A stretch of DNA of 64,000 bases, taken from Ruegeria arenilitoris (lineage in GTDB: Bacteria; Pseudomonadota; Alphaproteobacteria; Rhodobacterales; Rhodobacteraceae). The stretch is taken from contig NZ_WQDA01000004.1 in NCBI RefSeq assembly GCF_013032855.1, forward strand, positions 62,001 to 126,000, written 5' to 3'. Positions 35,671 through 44,903 of this stretch are shown here, piece by piece (the stretch's first letter is position 1; each line of letters begins with the position of its first letter). The notes under the pieces are model-generated. The model saw only the letters and a program-made list of their open reading frames with translations. It had not been told where the DNA came from and made no database searches. Made by a program: the position numbers and the translations under genes.

Positions 35671-36938
35671 GCACCGGTCCCTGCCATTTCGCGCAGGTGG
35701 CACCCCAGCATCAGCAGCGCAGGCCAGAGCAGATAGGCCTCGATCTCGATGTTTTCGCCGAAGGTAAGCAGCAGCAGGGTCATCAGCAGGCCCAGCGGCA
35801 AGCGTCCGCGCGCCGAGCGGACCGCGTCGGTGATCACCGCGCCGAAATGCACGGCGAAGGGGACAAGAAACGCCATGAAGCCGGTGATGCCCTTGACGAA
35901 CAGAAGGCCGTACCAAGTGTGGTGGCTTCCGATGGGCATGTACTCGACCAAATGCGCACCGGGCTGAACCGTTCCGTGACCAAACAGCACCGCGTCGGAC
36001 TGCCAGCGCTCATAGGCGATGCGTTGAAGGGTTTCGCGCACACGGGTGCTGTCGGCGCGCGCCGATTTGAAATTCTGCAGCGCCTGATTGCCGAGATCGA
36101 TCGCGGCGGCACCCCACGCCGCGGACGCCGTTGCCACGGCCGACACCAGAAACCATCCGATGCTGCGCGCCACCAACGGCAAAAGGCGCGGCCCCAGCGT
36201 GCAGGTCACCAACCCGACCAGCCCCATGCGGGATTTCGACGCCAGGATCATCACAATGCCTGCACTCAGACCGACGGCCATCCATCCCCGGTGCCGCTCT
36301 TCGAGCGCGAACAGGACCATGCATACCCCCAGCAGGGCGGCAAATGGCGACCAGGGCGCGAAGAACTGCCACCGGGGCGTCCAACTGGCCGGGTCGATCG
36401 TGTAGAGATAGACCGAGAAATACTCGGGCCCCGGCCCACCTACCGCCTTGAGCGGTGAGGTGAAGATCTGGCTGGGCAAGCCCAGATAAGGTGCCGCCAA
36501 CAGCGGGGGCGCAAGGCACAGGGTCCACAGCCCCAGTCTGCACTGGCCCCGCACCAGAACCTCGCGCCGGATCGGCAGCACGGCCCCGGCCAGAATGAAC
36601 AATGGAATAAGCGCCCAGCCCTTGGCCCAGCCGATCGAAGACTTGATGGTTTTACCCAGCCCCAGCCCCCAATCCAGATGGCCGGCCCACAGTGCAAACA
36701 GCATCAACAGCATGCCGGCCATCCATAGCCAAACCAGCGCCGGAACCGGCCCGGTGGCCCGCAGGTCCGGACGGATCGTCGGCCCCAGATACAAGGCCAG
36801 CGCCGCCAACCCCGCCAGGGACCATCCCAGTACCGGCCCGACGACATAGAGCGCGCCGATGGCATAGAACGGCCATGTCCAGACCAGCGCGCGCCAGACA
36901 AACCGCTCGGCCGGGTTCTGCGGCTCGGCCTGGGTCAT
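35655..36938 (-). CDS. O-antigen ligase/Wzy-like polysaccharide polymerase
   Basis: An integral membrane protein of 427 residues with about 10-12 hydrophobic segments. The C-terminal region has GSHHTWYGLLFVKGITGF, matching the Wzy_C/O-antigen-ligase motif (His followed by a glycine-rich helix), preceded by a periplasmic loop with RVRETLQRIAYERWQ. It should polymerise exopolysaccharide repeat units or ligate them. ATG 36938 overlaps the stop of the Wzz-like gene (ATGA), so both are co-translated. Overlaps phoB end by 16 bases on the opposite strand. Confidence 0.82.
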   Translation of the reverse strand: MTQAEPQNPAERFVWRALVWTWPFYAIGALYVVGPVLGWSLAGLAALALYLGPTIRPDLRATGPVPALVWLWMAGMLLMLFALWAGHLDWGLGLGKTIKSSIGWAKGWALIPLFILAGAVLPIRREVLVRGQCRLGLWTLCLAPPLLAAPYLGLPSQIFTSPLKAVGGPGPEYFSVYLYTIDPASWTPRWQFFAPWSPFAALLGVCMVLFALEERHRGWMAVGLSAGIVMILASKSRMGLVGLVTCTLGPRLLPLVARSIGWFLVSAVATASAAWGAAAIDLGNQALQNFKSARADSTRVRETLQRIAYERWQSDAVLFGHGTVQPGAHLVEYMPIGSHHTWYGLLFVKGITGFMAFLVPFAVHFGAVITDAVRSARGRLPLGLLMTLLLLTFGENIEIEAYLLWPALLMLGCHLREMAGTGAQPSA

Positions 36939-38416
36939 GCCTTGTTCTTGCCTGTGTTTTCCAGCAGCCGCGAGATCAGCGGGTTGCGGACCCATGCCAG
37001 CGTCAGCCCGATCAAAAGCATCAATGTGGCGGCAATCCCGGCCGCGATCGACAGCTTCTTGTTGGGTGAAGACGGTCGTTCCGGCAGCGACGGATTTTCC
37101 AGCACCTGGATCAGCGGGTACGAGGCATAGACATCGGTCTTTTTTGATTCCGACCGGGCGATGGCCGAGGCAAAGACGGCTTCGGCCACGGCAAAATCTC
37201 TTTGACGGTCTTCAAGTTCGGCGGCCACCGGCGCCAGCGCGGACAGGCGTGCAGTTTCGGCCGCGACCTGTGCGGCGAGGGTTTTTACGTGCTTCTCCTG
37301 CCCTGCGCGCAGGGCGTTTTCGCGGACAAGCTCGCTGAGCAACTGCGCGCGCTCTCCCTCGGGGGCGCGGTCCAGACCCGCGAGCTGCTCGACAGACAGG
37401 CCGGTCACCTCGGCCGCGCGTTGGACGGCAACCTTGCGTGCGCCTTCATATTCGTCCCGCGCTGTGCGGTAGACCGGGTGGCGCGGTCCGTAATTGGCAT
37501 CGGCCTGCGCCAGCTTGGCCGCGCCGGCCGAAACATCCTTGAGCAACGACATATATTGCGCGTCGGCGTACAGCTTCAGCGTCACCGCGGCGGCATCCGG
37601 CGGCAGATCCAGCGCAGTCTCAAGCGCCGCGACGCGCTCGGCCTGGCGCGCCAGTGTGCTTTCCTCGGCCCGCAGCGTCTGGCGCGCGCGGTCATTGGCG
37701 GCCACCTGCTCACGGTATTGGGCGGCCGAGAGCAGCCCGCTCTGCCGCTGCAACTGCTCGATCGCAGCGCGGGTTTCACGAACCGAGCGCTGATACTCGT
37801 CGATTGCGCCACTGTTGCTGGCTTCGCGCGTGGCGATCTCGTCCGCGCGCAAGGCGTCGATCTCGGCAAAGAACGCAGCGACAAGGGCATCGCCGTGGCG
37901 TTGCGCGTCCCCCGGGCTGGCGGCCTCCATTTCGATATGGATCAGGCTGGTCTGGTCCACCAGGCGGATGCGCGGCTTGCCGAACGCATCGCGCTCGGCT
38001 CCGACGGCGCGTGCGGCCGCATCCAGAATGCGATCGGCCGACAACAGCCGCTTGTAGGTTTCGGTGGGGCTGATCGAGCCGTTGGCAAAGGCTGAATTGG
38101 CGTAGGACGAGGCCTGCCCGATATTGGCCAGATTAACCGAGGCCGACGCACCCGACCCCGGCAGGATCAACGAGGCGTGGGATGCGTATTTGACCGGCGC
38201 GGTTGCCAGATACCCGCTGATCGGGGCCCAGATGCAACTGGATCCCAGAAGAAACAACGCAACGTATCGCGGCAGCCGTCCCGCATCGGTCAGCCGCCCG
38301 CCCTTGAGAACGCGCCGCCAGCCCAGCGACCGGATGTCAGTGCGGCTGATGCGCGCCCAGTCCCAGGGGCGGTTTGGCGCAAGCGTTTGACGGTTGTCGG
38401 AAATCTGGTTCGGCAT
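36935..38416 (-). CDS. Wzz/GumC-like polysaccharide chain-length protein
   Basis: A 493-residue polysaccharide co-polymerase. One membrane helix near residues 50-70 and a second near 455-480 flank a long periplasmic coiled-coil region (about 200-430) rich in Glu, Arg and Ala. YPLIQVLENPSLPERPSSPNK before the second helix is the proline-rich signature of the family (shown here only in part: PSLPERPSSPNK). No tyrosine-kinase domain follows, so it resembles GumC rather than full Wzc. Controls chain length and links polymerase to the Wza exporter. Upstream lies one copy of the recurring CCTATCCG motif. Confidence 0.85.
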   Translation of the reverse strand: MPNQISDNRQTLAPNRPWDWARISRTDIRSLGWRRVLKGGRLTDAGRLPRYVALFLLGSSCIWAPISGYLATAPVKYASHASLILPGSGASASVNLANIGQASSYANSAFANGSISPTETYKRLLSADRILDAAARAVGAERDAFGKPRIRLVDQTSLIHIEMEAASPGDAQRHGDALVAAFFAEIDALRADEIATREASNSGAIDEYQRSVRETRAAIEQLQRQSGLLSAAQYREQVAANDRARQTLRAEESTLARQAERVAALETALDLPPDAAAVTLKLYADAQYMSLLKDVSAGAAKLAQADANYGPRHPVYRTARDEYEGARKVAVQRAAEVTGLSVEQLAGLDRAPEGERAQLLSELVRENALRAGQEKHVKTLAAQVAAETARLSALAPVAAELEDRQRDFAVAEAVFASAIARSESKKTDVYASYPLIQVLENPSLPERPSSPNKKLSIAAGIAATLMLLIGLTLAWVRNPLISRLLENTGKNKA

Positions 38417-38507
38417 ATCAAATCCTCTCTTACAGGATTGATATACGGATGCGGCTTGGGCTGTCCGCTGCGCAAGGGGTTAGGCCGGGGCGGGTTGGGA
38501 CAGGCCC

Positions 38508-38525
38508 CCTATCCGAAAGGATGGG
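38508..38525. promoter_or_regulatory. CCTATCCG inverted-repeat motif upstream of wzz
   Basis: CCTATCC-GAAA-GGATGGG, an imperfect inverted repeat with seven-base arms (six pairs and one T-G if read as a hairpin). It lies between the response-regulator stop and the Wzz-like start. It belongs to a set of related sequences that recur in the intergenic regions of this exopolysaccharide locus. Possible operator of the LuxR-type regulator encoded next to it. Confidence 0.5.
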
Positions 38526-38531
38526 CGCGGG

Positions 38532-39146
38532 TCAGAACAGGCCCGCCTCGCGCGCGGCCATCGCGGCCTGAGTACGGTTGCTGACACCCACTTTGCGGTA
38601 CAGCGTTTTCACATGCAGCTTGATCGTGGGCTCGGACAGGTCCAGATCGCGGGCGATCTCCTTGTTCGACTTGCCCTCGGTCAGACCTTTGAGGACCTGG
38701 CGCTCGCGCTCGGTCAGTTTCTTGGCCATCGGGTGGGTGTCGTTCGGTTGCTCGGCGCTCATGAAACCGACGGGCAGATATTGCTCACCCATGGCCATGA
38801 AACGGATGGCGTTTACCAGAGACTTGGCCGGCAGGGTCTTGGGCACGAACCCGGCTGCCCCCAGCTCGAGCGCACGTTCAGCCAGATCGCGCGAGGCATC
38901 GCCGGTGAACAGCGCCACATGCCGCGCGCGATCCATGCCAATGCAGGTTTCCAAACCGCTCAGCCCGTTCATGCCGGGCATGTTCAGATCCAGCAGAACC
39001 AGATCGAACGGACCTTCGGATTCGATCTTGGCCTTTGCGGTCGCAAAATCCGGTGCCGTGGTGGGTTCGATCCCGCCCGCGGCCTCGATGAAGGCGACGA
39101 GCGTGTCCAGAACCAGTTCGTGATCGTCGGCGATAAGAACTTTCAT
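38532..39146 (-). CDS. NarL/LuxR-family response regulator of the exopolysaccharide locus
   Basis: A 204-residue two-component regulator. Receiver domain with acidic residues D7-D8 and phosphoacceptor D53 (LVLLDLNMPG), threonine in LFTGDAS and lysine in VPKTLPAK; C-terminal LuxR helix-turn-helix (LTERERQVLKGLTEGKSNKE and SEPTIKLHVKTLYRKVGVSN). Start ATG 39146 has GGAG seven bases upstream; the TTG just before is not preferred. No kinase is adjacent; the nearest is the hybrid kinase at 42333. Divergent from the WecG-transferase fusion, so it probably controls polysaccharide genes. Confidence 0.92.
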   Translation of the reverse strand: MKVLIADDHELVLDTLVAFIEAAGGIEPTTAPDFATAKAKIESEGPFDLVLLDLNMPGMNGLSGLETCIGMDRARHVALFTGDASRDLAERALELGAAGFVPKTLPAKSLVNAIRFMAMGEQYLPVGFMSAEQPNDTHPMAKKLTERERQVLKGLTEGKSNKEIARDLDLSEPTIKLHVKTLYRKVGVSNRTQAAMAAREAGLF

Positions 39147-39214
39147 CAATGAACTCCATGTGCCTCCACCCAGACCTGAAAAGGTTAATAAACCATTGAT
39201 GATTGGCGGTGAAG

Positions 39215-39251
39215 CCTACCGAACGGACAGGCAGATACCCGATCGGATAGG
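39215..39251. promoter_or_regulatory. Two CGGATAGG-type repeats between the regulator and wecG fusion
   Basis: Two neighbouring imperfect inverted repeats in the divergent promoter region: CCTACC-GAAC-GGACAGG (39215-39231) and GATACCC-GATC-GGATAGG (39234-39251). The second contains an exact CGGATAGG half-site, the reverse complement of the CCTATCCG found before the Wzz-like gene. Spacing between the centres is 20 bases, about two DNA turns, which suits cooperative binding. Confidence 0.5.
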
Positions 39252-39399
39252 AGCAGCTGGCCGGATGTCCGCGCGGTTCCGCATCCGGGCCGTGTCAGTC
39301 AGCCGATTTCTCCGCGCGCTCTCCCGATGCTCGTCTGTTGCAGTGCGGGCACAACGGGCAGGTTCAGAGCAACAGTTCAGTTCATGTTCGGAGAGTTCC

Positions 39400-40773
39400 A
39401 TGCACTTTCAAGCCGCTCACGCCCTTTTCGACGGCGCACACACCACGCCCGGCACCGCGCTGCCGATCACCGAAATCCTCGGGCAACCGGTGGTGAATGC
39501 AGAATCCGGGCCGGTCATCACCACGCTTTTGGATGGTCACCGCCGGACCGTCTTTTTCCTGAACGCCCATTGCGCAAATGTTCGGGCAAAGAATGACCAA
39601 TATCGAGCAGCCCTGACGCAAGCCGACCTCGTCCTGCCCGACGGGATCGGGGTCGAGCTTGCCGCCGCGATGCAGGGCGAACACCTGGCCGAGAACTTGA
39701 ACGGAACCGACTTTGTCCCGCGCCTGGTCCGGCGCGCGGCCAAGCTGGGCCAGACGGTCTATCTGCTGGGCGGAACGCCCGGCACCGCACAGGCCGCGGC
39801 AGCGCGCCTGCAAGACATGGCGCCCGGCCTGAGGATTGCCGGTTGCCGCGACGGGTTTGGGGGCATCGAACGGACGGACGAAGCCTTGGACGAGATCAAC
39901 CAGTCCGGCGCAGACATCCTGCTGGTGGCCATGGGCGTTCCGTTGCAAGAACTGTGGATTGCGCGGCACCGCGCACGGCTGAACCCGAACCTGGTGCTGG
40001 GTGTCGGCGCGTTGTTCGACTTTCTGGCGGGCAACGTCCGGCGGGCGCCCGGGATCGTACGGCGGGTTCGGATGGAATGGGCGTGGCGGTTGGCGATGGA
40101 GCCACGCCGCATGGCCCGCCGCTATCTGATCGGAAATTTCGAATTTCTGGGACGGTGCGTCGCCCAGGTTCTTGGCGGGCTGACGCCCAGCCGTATTCTT
40201 GACCTGACCGTCGCGCTGGCGGCCATGACGGTTCTGGCCCTGCCGATGCTGGCCATTGCCGCCTTTGTCCGGCTGGACAGCCGCGGCCCGGCCCTGTTCC
40301 GGCAGGCACGGGTGGGAAGGAACGGGGTGCCTTTCACCGTCTACAAGTTCCGCTCGATGACCACCGACGCCGAAGCGCAAAGGGCCAGCCTGCTGGCGCA
40401 GTCCGACCGCGCAGGCGTGTGCTTCAAGGCCCGTCACGATCCGCGTGTCACGCGGGTGGGCAAGGTTCTGCGCCGCTTTTCGCTGGATGAGCTGCCGCAG
40501 ATCCTCAACGTGTTGAAGGGCGACATGTCGATCGTCGGACCGCGCCCTGCCCTGCCCGAGGAGGTCGCCAAATACCCGCCCCGCGCGCTTGAACGCCTGG
40601 CCGTCCGCCCCGGGATCACCGGCCTGTGGCAGGTGTCGGGCCGGGCCGCCATCGACTTTGACCGAATGATCGATCTGGACACGGCCTATGTACGGTCCCG
40701 CTCGGCCCTTCTGGATCTGATGCTGATTGCCATGACCATGCGGGCCGTCGTGTCCGGTCGCGGCGCCTACTGA
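39400..40773 (+). CDS. WecG/TagA glycosyltransferase-sugar phosphate transferase fusion
   Basis: A 457-residue fusion. Residues about 10-245 are a WecG/TagA/CpsF glycosyltransferase (NAHCANVRAKND, VLPDGIGVELAA, LLVAMGVPLQELWI). A membrane helix near 270-290 then leads into a bacterial sugar transferase (polyprenyl-phosphate hexose-1-phosphate transferase) with VGRNGVPFTVYKFRSM, LRRFSLDELPQILNVLKGDM and GPRPALPEE. One chain may therefore load the first sugar on undecaprenyl phosphate and add the second. ATG 39400 follows GGAGAG; the longer open frame upstream lacks family similarity and crosses the promoter repeats. Confidence 0.88.
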   Translation: MHFQAAHALFDGAHTTPGTALPITEILGQPVVNAESGPVITTLLDGHRRTVFFLNAHCANVRAKNDQYRAALTQADLVLPDGIGVELAAAMQGEHLAENLNGTDFVPRLVRRAAKLGQTVYLLGGTPGTAQAAAARLQDMAPGLRIAGCRDGFGGIERTDEALDEINQSGADILLVAMGVPLQELWIARHRARLNPNLVLGVGALFDFLAGNVRRAPGIVRRVRMEWAWRLAMEPRRMARRYLIGNFEFLGRCVAQVLGGLTPSRILDLTVALAAMTVLALPMLAIAAFVRLDSRGPALFRQARVGRNGVPFTVYKFRSMTTDAEAQRASLLAQSDRAGVCFKARHDPRVTRVGKVLRRFSLDELPQILNVLKGDMSIVGPRPALPEEVAKYPPRALERLAVRPGITGLWQVSGRAAIDFDRMIDLDTAYVRSRSALLDLMLIAMTMRAVVSGRGAY

Positions 40774-40794
40774 GAAAACCCAAGGAGAATTGAT

Positions 40795-41682
40795 ATGACC
40801 AAGATTCGCAAAGCCGTCTTTCCCGTCGCCGGACTGGGCACAAGGTTTCTGCCCGCGACCAAGACCGTGGCCAAGGAGATGCTGCCCCTGATCGACCGCC
40901 CTCTGATCCAATATGCCGTCGACGAGGCGCGCGCGGCCGGTATCGAAGAGTTCATCTTCATCACGTCACCCGAGAAAACCGCGCTCGAGGCCTATTTCGG
41001 GCGGAATACGGCGCTTGAACGCAAGTTGAAGGATGGTGGCAAGACCGAGCTTTTGAACAACCTGCGCTGCGCCGATCTGGAGGATGGCAAATACTGCTTT
41101 GTCCGGCAGGACGCGCCCCGTGGATTGGGCCATGCGGTGTCGCTGGCGCGCGAGTGCGTGGGCAACGAGCCGTTTGCGGTGATCCTGCCCGATGACGTCA
41201 TCAGCGCCCGACGCCCGGCCCTGTCACAGATGGTTCAAAGCTATTGTGACCAAAGCGGCCACATGGTTGCGACCCAATCCGTGCCGTCCGACAGGATCGG
41301 GTCCTACGGCGTCGTCGATATCGCCCTGCAGGCCGGGCGTGTGCAAAAGCTGCGCGGCCTGGTCGAAAAGCCCAGCCCCGAGCAGGCGCCGTCGAACTAC
41401 GGCATCGTCGGGCGGTATATCCTGCAGCCGTCGATCTTTGATCGACTGGCCGGCCAGGCACCGGGTGCGGGAAATGAAATCCAGCTGACCGACGCCATCG
41501 CTGCGGATGTCGAAACCGCTGGCTGCTCGGGCTACGCCTTCGCGGGTGAACGCTTCGACTGCGGGTCGGTCGCCGGATATCTTGAGGCCACCGCGGTCTT
41601 TGCCCTGCAGCGGTCAGAGCTGCGCGAAGGGTTTGAGCGGATCATGGCACAGCGCATGGGCCACCTGCGCCCGGCCGCGTAA
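40795..41682 (+). CDS. galU: UTP-glucose-1-phosphate uridylyltransferase GalU
   Basis: Makes UDP-glucose from UTP and glucose-1-phosphate, the precursor for exopolysaccharide sugars. 295 residues, normal length. Nucleotide-binding motif FPVAGLGTRFLPATK at residues about 8-22, KEMLPLIDRPLIQY, FVRQDAPRGLGHAV, VILPDDVI, VEKPSPEQAPSN and GNEIQLTDAI complete the GalU pattern. It follows the WecG fusion by 21 bases with AAGGAG before the ATG, so they are probably co-transcribed. A hairpin follows the stop. Confidence 0.95.
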   Translation: MTKIRKAVFPVAGLGTRFLPATKTVAKEMLPLIDRPLIQYAVDEARAAGIEEFIFITSPEKTALEAYFGRNTALERKLKDGGKTELLNNLRCADLEDGKYCFVRQDAPRGLGHAVSLARECVGNEPFAVILPDDVISARRPALSQMVQSYCDQSGHMVATQSVPSDRIGSYGVVDIALQAGRVQKLRGLVEKPSPEQAPSNYGIVGRYILQPSIFDRLAGQAPGAGNEIQLTDAIAADVETAGCSGYAFAGERFDCGSVAGYLEATAVFALQRSELREGFERIMAQRMGHLRPAA

Positions 41683-41688
41683 CGGCGG

Positions 41689-41712
41689 GCACCTATCCGT
41701 TTGGATAGGTGC
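41689..41712. promoter_or_regulatory. Perfect 10-bp inverted repeat after galU (CCTATCCG family)
   Basis: GCACCTATCC (41689-41698), four-base centre GTTT, GGATAGGTGC (41703-41712): a perfect inverted repeat. It can fold as a hairpin after galU, but only TT-ATCCC follows, so a T-tract is missing. Its core is the best copy of the CCTATCCG motif that recurs in this locus, and it lies 71 bases upstream of the next gene, so an operator is at least as likely as a terminator. Confidence 0.6.
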
Positions 41713-41782
41713 TTATCCCGATGCCCGACTGTTGCCCGGTCACGCTTTCTGATCTTGTGCAGTTGGACACTAGGAGAATGAA

Positions 41783-42283
41783 ATGCGGATTTTACTTGCA
41801 GCCCTGGCAATGATTCTGACCTTGGGCCAGGCACAGGCCCAGGATCTGGCCGAACCCACCGGAGACGTGGTTCTGACGATCACCGGCAACCTGACCCAGT
41901 CCGGAGCCGAGGATGGAGCGCGGTTCGACATGGACATGCTGAAAGCCTTGCCCGCGCGGACTTTTGCGACCTCGACGATCTGGACCGAAGGTGAGAACAC
42001 CTTCGTCGGCGTGCCGTTGTCGGTGGTGATGGAGGCAGTCGGTGCAGCTGGCAGCATGATTCGTGCCACGGCGATCAACGACTATGCGGTCGAAATCCCG
42101 ATGGATTCGGTCACAGAAAGTGCTCCGATCGTGGCCTACGAAATGAACGGTGCCGAGATGTCACGCCGGCAGAAGGGCCCGCTGTGGATCGTCTACCCCT
42201 ATGACAGCGACCCGAAATACCAGACCGAGGTGACCTATTCGCGCAGCATCTGGCAACTCGATCGTCTCGAGGTCGTCAAATAG
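41783..42283 (+). CDS. Periplasmic oxidoreductase molybdopterin-binding-domain-like protein
   Basis: A 166-residue secreted protein. Signal peptide MRILLAALAMILTLGQAQAQ. The rest resembles a shortened oxidoreductase molybdopterin-binding fold (SUOX/YedY superfamily): GDVVLTITGNL, a PARTFATSTIW segment, FVGVPLSVVMEAVGA, and IVYPYDSDPKY near the end. The cysteine that ligates molybdenum in catalytic members is absent (no cysteine in the mature chain), so a catalytic role is doubtful. It lies 49 bases before the hybrid kinase gene, which suggests a sensing partner in the periplasm. Confidence 0.75.
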   Translation: MRILLAALAMILTLGQAQAQDLAEPTGDVVLTITGNLTQSGAEDGARFDMDMLKALPARTFATSTIWTEGENTFVGVPLSVVMEAVGAAGSMIRATAINDYAVEIPMDSVTESAPIVAYEMNGAEMSRRQKGPLWIVYPYDSDPKYQTEVTYSRSIWQLDRLEVVK

Positions 42284-42332
42284 CTTGCAACCGGAATGAG
42301 TGCAGTAATGAGTAAAGTGCAGTGAACAATCG

Positions 42333-44903
42333 ATGAGGCTCGGATTGAGCGATACCGATACGCACGTTTTGCGCCGCCGATGGGTCTTCGGGCTCATCGG
42401 CTTCGGCGTTTTGTTGGGTCTGGTCACGGTGGCGTGGCTGTCGGCGCAGGTGTTTACCGATTTCAACGACCGGCGAGCGGCGCCTTCGGACAATGTCCAA
42501 TGGACGCTGTCGCAGGTCGAGGTCGACTATCTGTCCTACCTGAACGCTCTGGAAACCGCGTCGGCGGCGCAGGACGCGCAAAATGGCACGTTGGATCTGG
42601 TGCGCCGGCGGTTCGATCTGTTTTACAGCCGTGTCGATACACTGGCCCAATCCCGTGTGTTCCAGCCGTTGCGCCAGGATGACCGGTTCCGCCTGCCGTT
42701 GGAGCGGGTGACCCGGCACCTGAACGCCGCAATCCCCTTGATCGACGCGCCGGATGCCAAGCTGTCCGAACAACTGGACGATCTGAAACGCGCGGCCCTT
42801 GAGATCGGTCCGCATGTCCGCACGTTGGCCGTTTCGGGCATCTCGTATTTTGCCACCGAGTCAGACCAGCAGCGCACCCAGACGGCGGCAAACCTGCTGC
42901 GGTTGGCTATTCTGTCGGGGGCCTTGCTTCTGACCCTGGGCGCCGTCAGTGCCTATCTTCTGGTGGTCAACCGGCGCGCCACGCGGCGCGGCCGGGCCCT
43001 GCGGCAGGCGAATGAACGGATGAACACGATCCTCTCCACCTCGTTGGACGGGGTGATCGTGGTCGATGCCAAGGGCGACGTGATCGAGTTCAACCCAGCC
43101 GCCGAGGCAATATTCGGCTATACGGCGGATCAGGCCCGGGGGCGCTCGATCGGTGACCTGATCGTGCCGCCGCATCTGCGTGAGGCACATCGCGCCGGCA
43201 TGGTGCGAATGCAGTCTGGTGGAGAACGTCATGTCGTCGGCAAAGGCCGTGTCCAGTTGGAAGCGATGCGCGCGGATGGCGAGCAGTTCCCGGTCGAACT
43301 GGCGCTGCAATCGGCCCGGGCAGGCGATCAGGAAATCGTCATCGGCTTTGTCCGCGACATCTCGCAGCAGGTGGCGGCGCAGCAGGAACTGATCCATGCC
43401 CGCGACCAGGCCCTTGCCGGCGAAAAGGCCAAGGCCGATTTCCTGACCGTGATGAGCCACGAGATCCGCACGCCGCTGAACGGGCTGCTGGGCAACCTCA
43501 CGCTGCTGAAAAACACCCGCACGACCCGGGAACAGGCACGGTTTGTCGAGAACATGGAAATCTCGGGCCAGATCCTCCTGAGCCACGTCGACACCGTTCT
43601 GGACATCGCCCGGTTCGAGGCCGGGAAACTGTCGGTGGCGTTGCAGCCCTCTAACCTGAACGACATCCTGCAAGAGATTGTGGACGGTCAAAGCGGCAAC
43701 GCTGCCTCGCGTGGGAACTCCATCTCTTGGCAGTGGGTGGGCGAGGCGCGCCCCTGCGTTGCCGCCGATGCCCAAAGGTTGCGGCAGATTCTTCTGAACC
43801 TTGTGGGCAATGCCATCAAGTTCACCGAAAACGGTCGGATCTCGATCGAGGTCGAAGTAACCGAGCCTGGCCCCGCTGCAGGCGTCAACATCTTTGAATT
43901 CCGCATCATCGACACGGGTATCGGTATCGGCCCGGATGAGGTCGACGTCATCTTTGATGATTTTCACACCAGCGATCCAAGCATCGGTCGGGCCACCGGG
44001 GGCACCGGTCTGGGCCTGGGCATCGCACGTCGGTTTGCTGAGGCCATGGGCGGAGAGATCGGCGTTGAAAGCACACCCGGCGAGGGCAGTGTATTCTGGG
44101 TTCGTCTGCCGCTGCAGGACGCGGAATTGGACGCCAACGTTGACAGCGACCAGCCAGAGGTTCAGCACGTCCAGCCGTTGGACGTGCTGGTGGTGGAAGA
44201 CAACGAGATCAACCGCGAGGTGATCTGCAACATGCTGAAACTGGACGGTCACCGGGTGACGGTTGCCAAGAACGGCCAACTGGGCGTGGACGCGGCGGCT
44301 GCGCATCGGTTCGACGTGATCCTGATGGATATCAGCATGCCGGTCATGGACGGTCCGACGGCCACGCGCCACATCCGCAGCGGGGGCGGGCCTTCGGCAG
44401 AGATACCGATCATTGCCGTTTCGGCCAACGTGCTGCCTGATGCGGTCGACGCGTTCCGCGCCGCCGGTATGACCGCCTTTGTCGGCAAGCCGATTGCCCT
44501 GGATGCCTTGCGCAAGGCCTTGTCGGTGGTCACCAACCTCGGAGCTTCGACCCGGTCCGAGGAGGAAACGGATCATATCGGCGATCTGCGCGCCAGTCTC
44601 GGCGCCGACGTCTTTGACCGGTTGCTTGCCAAATACCTGTCCGAAGGGGATGCCGTCGTCGCTCAGCTTGCCCAGTTGGAGGCCGGTGAAGCAGATCTGG
44701 ACCAGGTCGCGCAGGAGTGTCACAGGCTGGCGGGAAGCGCGGCGACCTTTGGTGCGATGGGGTTCCGCGATGCGCTGATTGCGATCGAGATGGCCGCAAA
44801 ATCAGCAGAACGTCAGCAGGTCGCCCTTCTGTTGAACGGTCTGCCCGAGGTTTGGGAGCGGGCAAAGGCTGTGTTGCCCGCCCCCGGTGCGATCAAGGGA
44901 TGA
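42333..44903 (+). CDS. Hybrid sensor histidine kinase with PAS, receiver and Hpt domains
   Basis: An 856-residue membrane kinase. Helices at residues 17-40 and 190-212 enclose a periplasmic helical sensor of about 150 residues. A PAS domain follows (225-345), then HisKA with H376 ([11 protein letters not shown]), an ATPase domain ([25 protein letters not shown]), a receiver near 615-730 with DISMPVMDG, and a C-terminal Hpt domain with [14 protein letters not shown]. The full phosphorelay in one protein needs an outside response regulator; the unpaired LuxR-type one at 38532 is the likely target. Its last 11 bases overlap the opposite wza gene. Confidence 0.92.
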   Translation: MRLGLSDTDTHVLRRRWVFGLIGFGVLLGLVTVAWLSAQVFTDFNDRRAAPSDNVQWTLSQVEVDYLSYLNALETASAAQDAQNGTLDLVRRRFDLFYSRVDTLAQSRVFQPLRQDDRFRLPLERVTRHLNAAIPLIDAPDAKLSEQLDDLKRAALEIGPHVRTLAVSGISYFATESDQQRTQTAANLLRLAILSGALLLTLGAVSAYLLVVNRRATRRGRALRQANERMNTILSTSLDGVIVVDAKGDVIEFNPAAEAIFGYTADQARGRSIGDLIVPPHLREAHRAGMVRMQSGGERHVVGKGRVQLEAMRADGEQFPVELALQSARAGDQEIVIGFVRDISQQVAAQQELIHARDQALAGEKAKADFLTVMSHEIRTPLNGLLGNLTLLKNTRTTREQARFVENMEISGQILLSHVDTVLDIARFEAGKLSVALQPSNLNDILQEIVDGQSGNAASRGNSISWQWVGEARPCVAADAQRLRQILLNLVGNAIKFTENGRISIEVEVTEPGPAAGVNIFEFRIIDTGIGIGPDEVDVIFDDFHTSDPSIGRATGGTGLGLGIARRFAEAMGGEIGVESTPGEGSVFWVRLPLQDAELDANVDSDQPEVQHVQPLDVLVVEDNEINREVICNMLKLDGHRVTVAKNGQLGVDAAAAHRFDVILMDISMPVMDGPTATRHIRSGGGPSAEIPIIAVSANVLPDAVDAFRAAGMTAFVGKPIALDALRKALSVVTNLGASTRSEEETDHIGDLRASLGADVFDRLLAKYLSEGDAVVAQLAQLEAGEADLDQVAQECHRLAGSAATFGAMGFRDALIAIEMAAKSAERQQVALLLNGLPEVWERAKAVLPAPGAIKG

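Noticed and set aside
39160..39399. An 80-residue N-terminal extension of the WecG fusion
   Set aside because: The extension crosses the promoter repeats, lacks family similarity, and a better ATG with GGAGAG lies at 39400.
41689..41712. The perfect repeat after galU as a plain terminator
   Set aside because: It lacks a T-tract and its core matches the motif found before three other genes of the locus, so I treat it mainly as a regulatory site.
42308..42330. A short ATG-started frame just before the kinase gene as a leader peptide
   Set aside because: It is only a handful of codons with no supporting ribosome site or attenuator structure.
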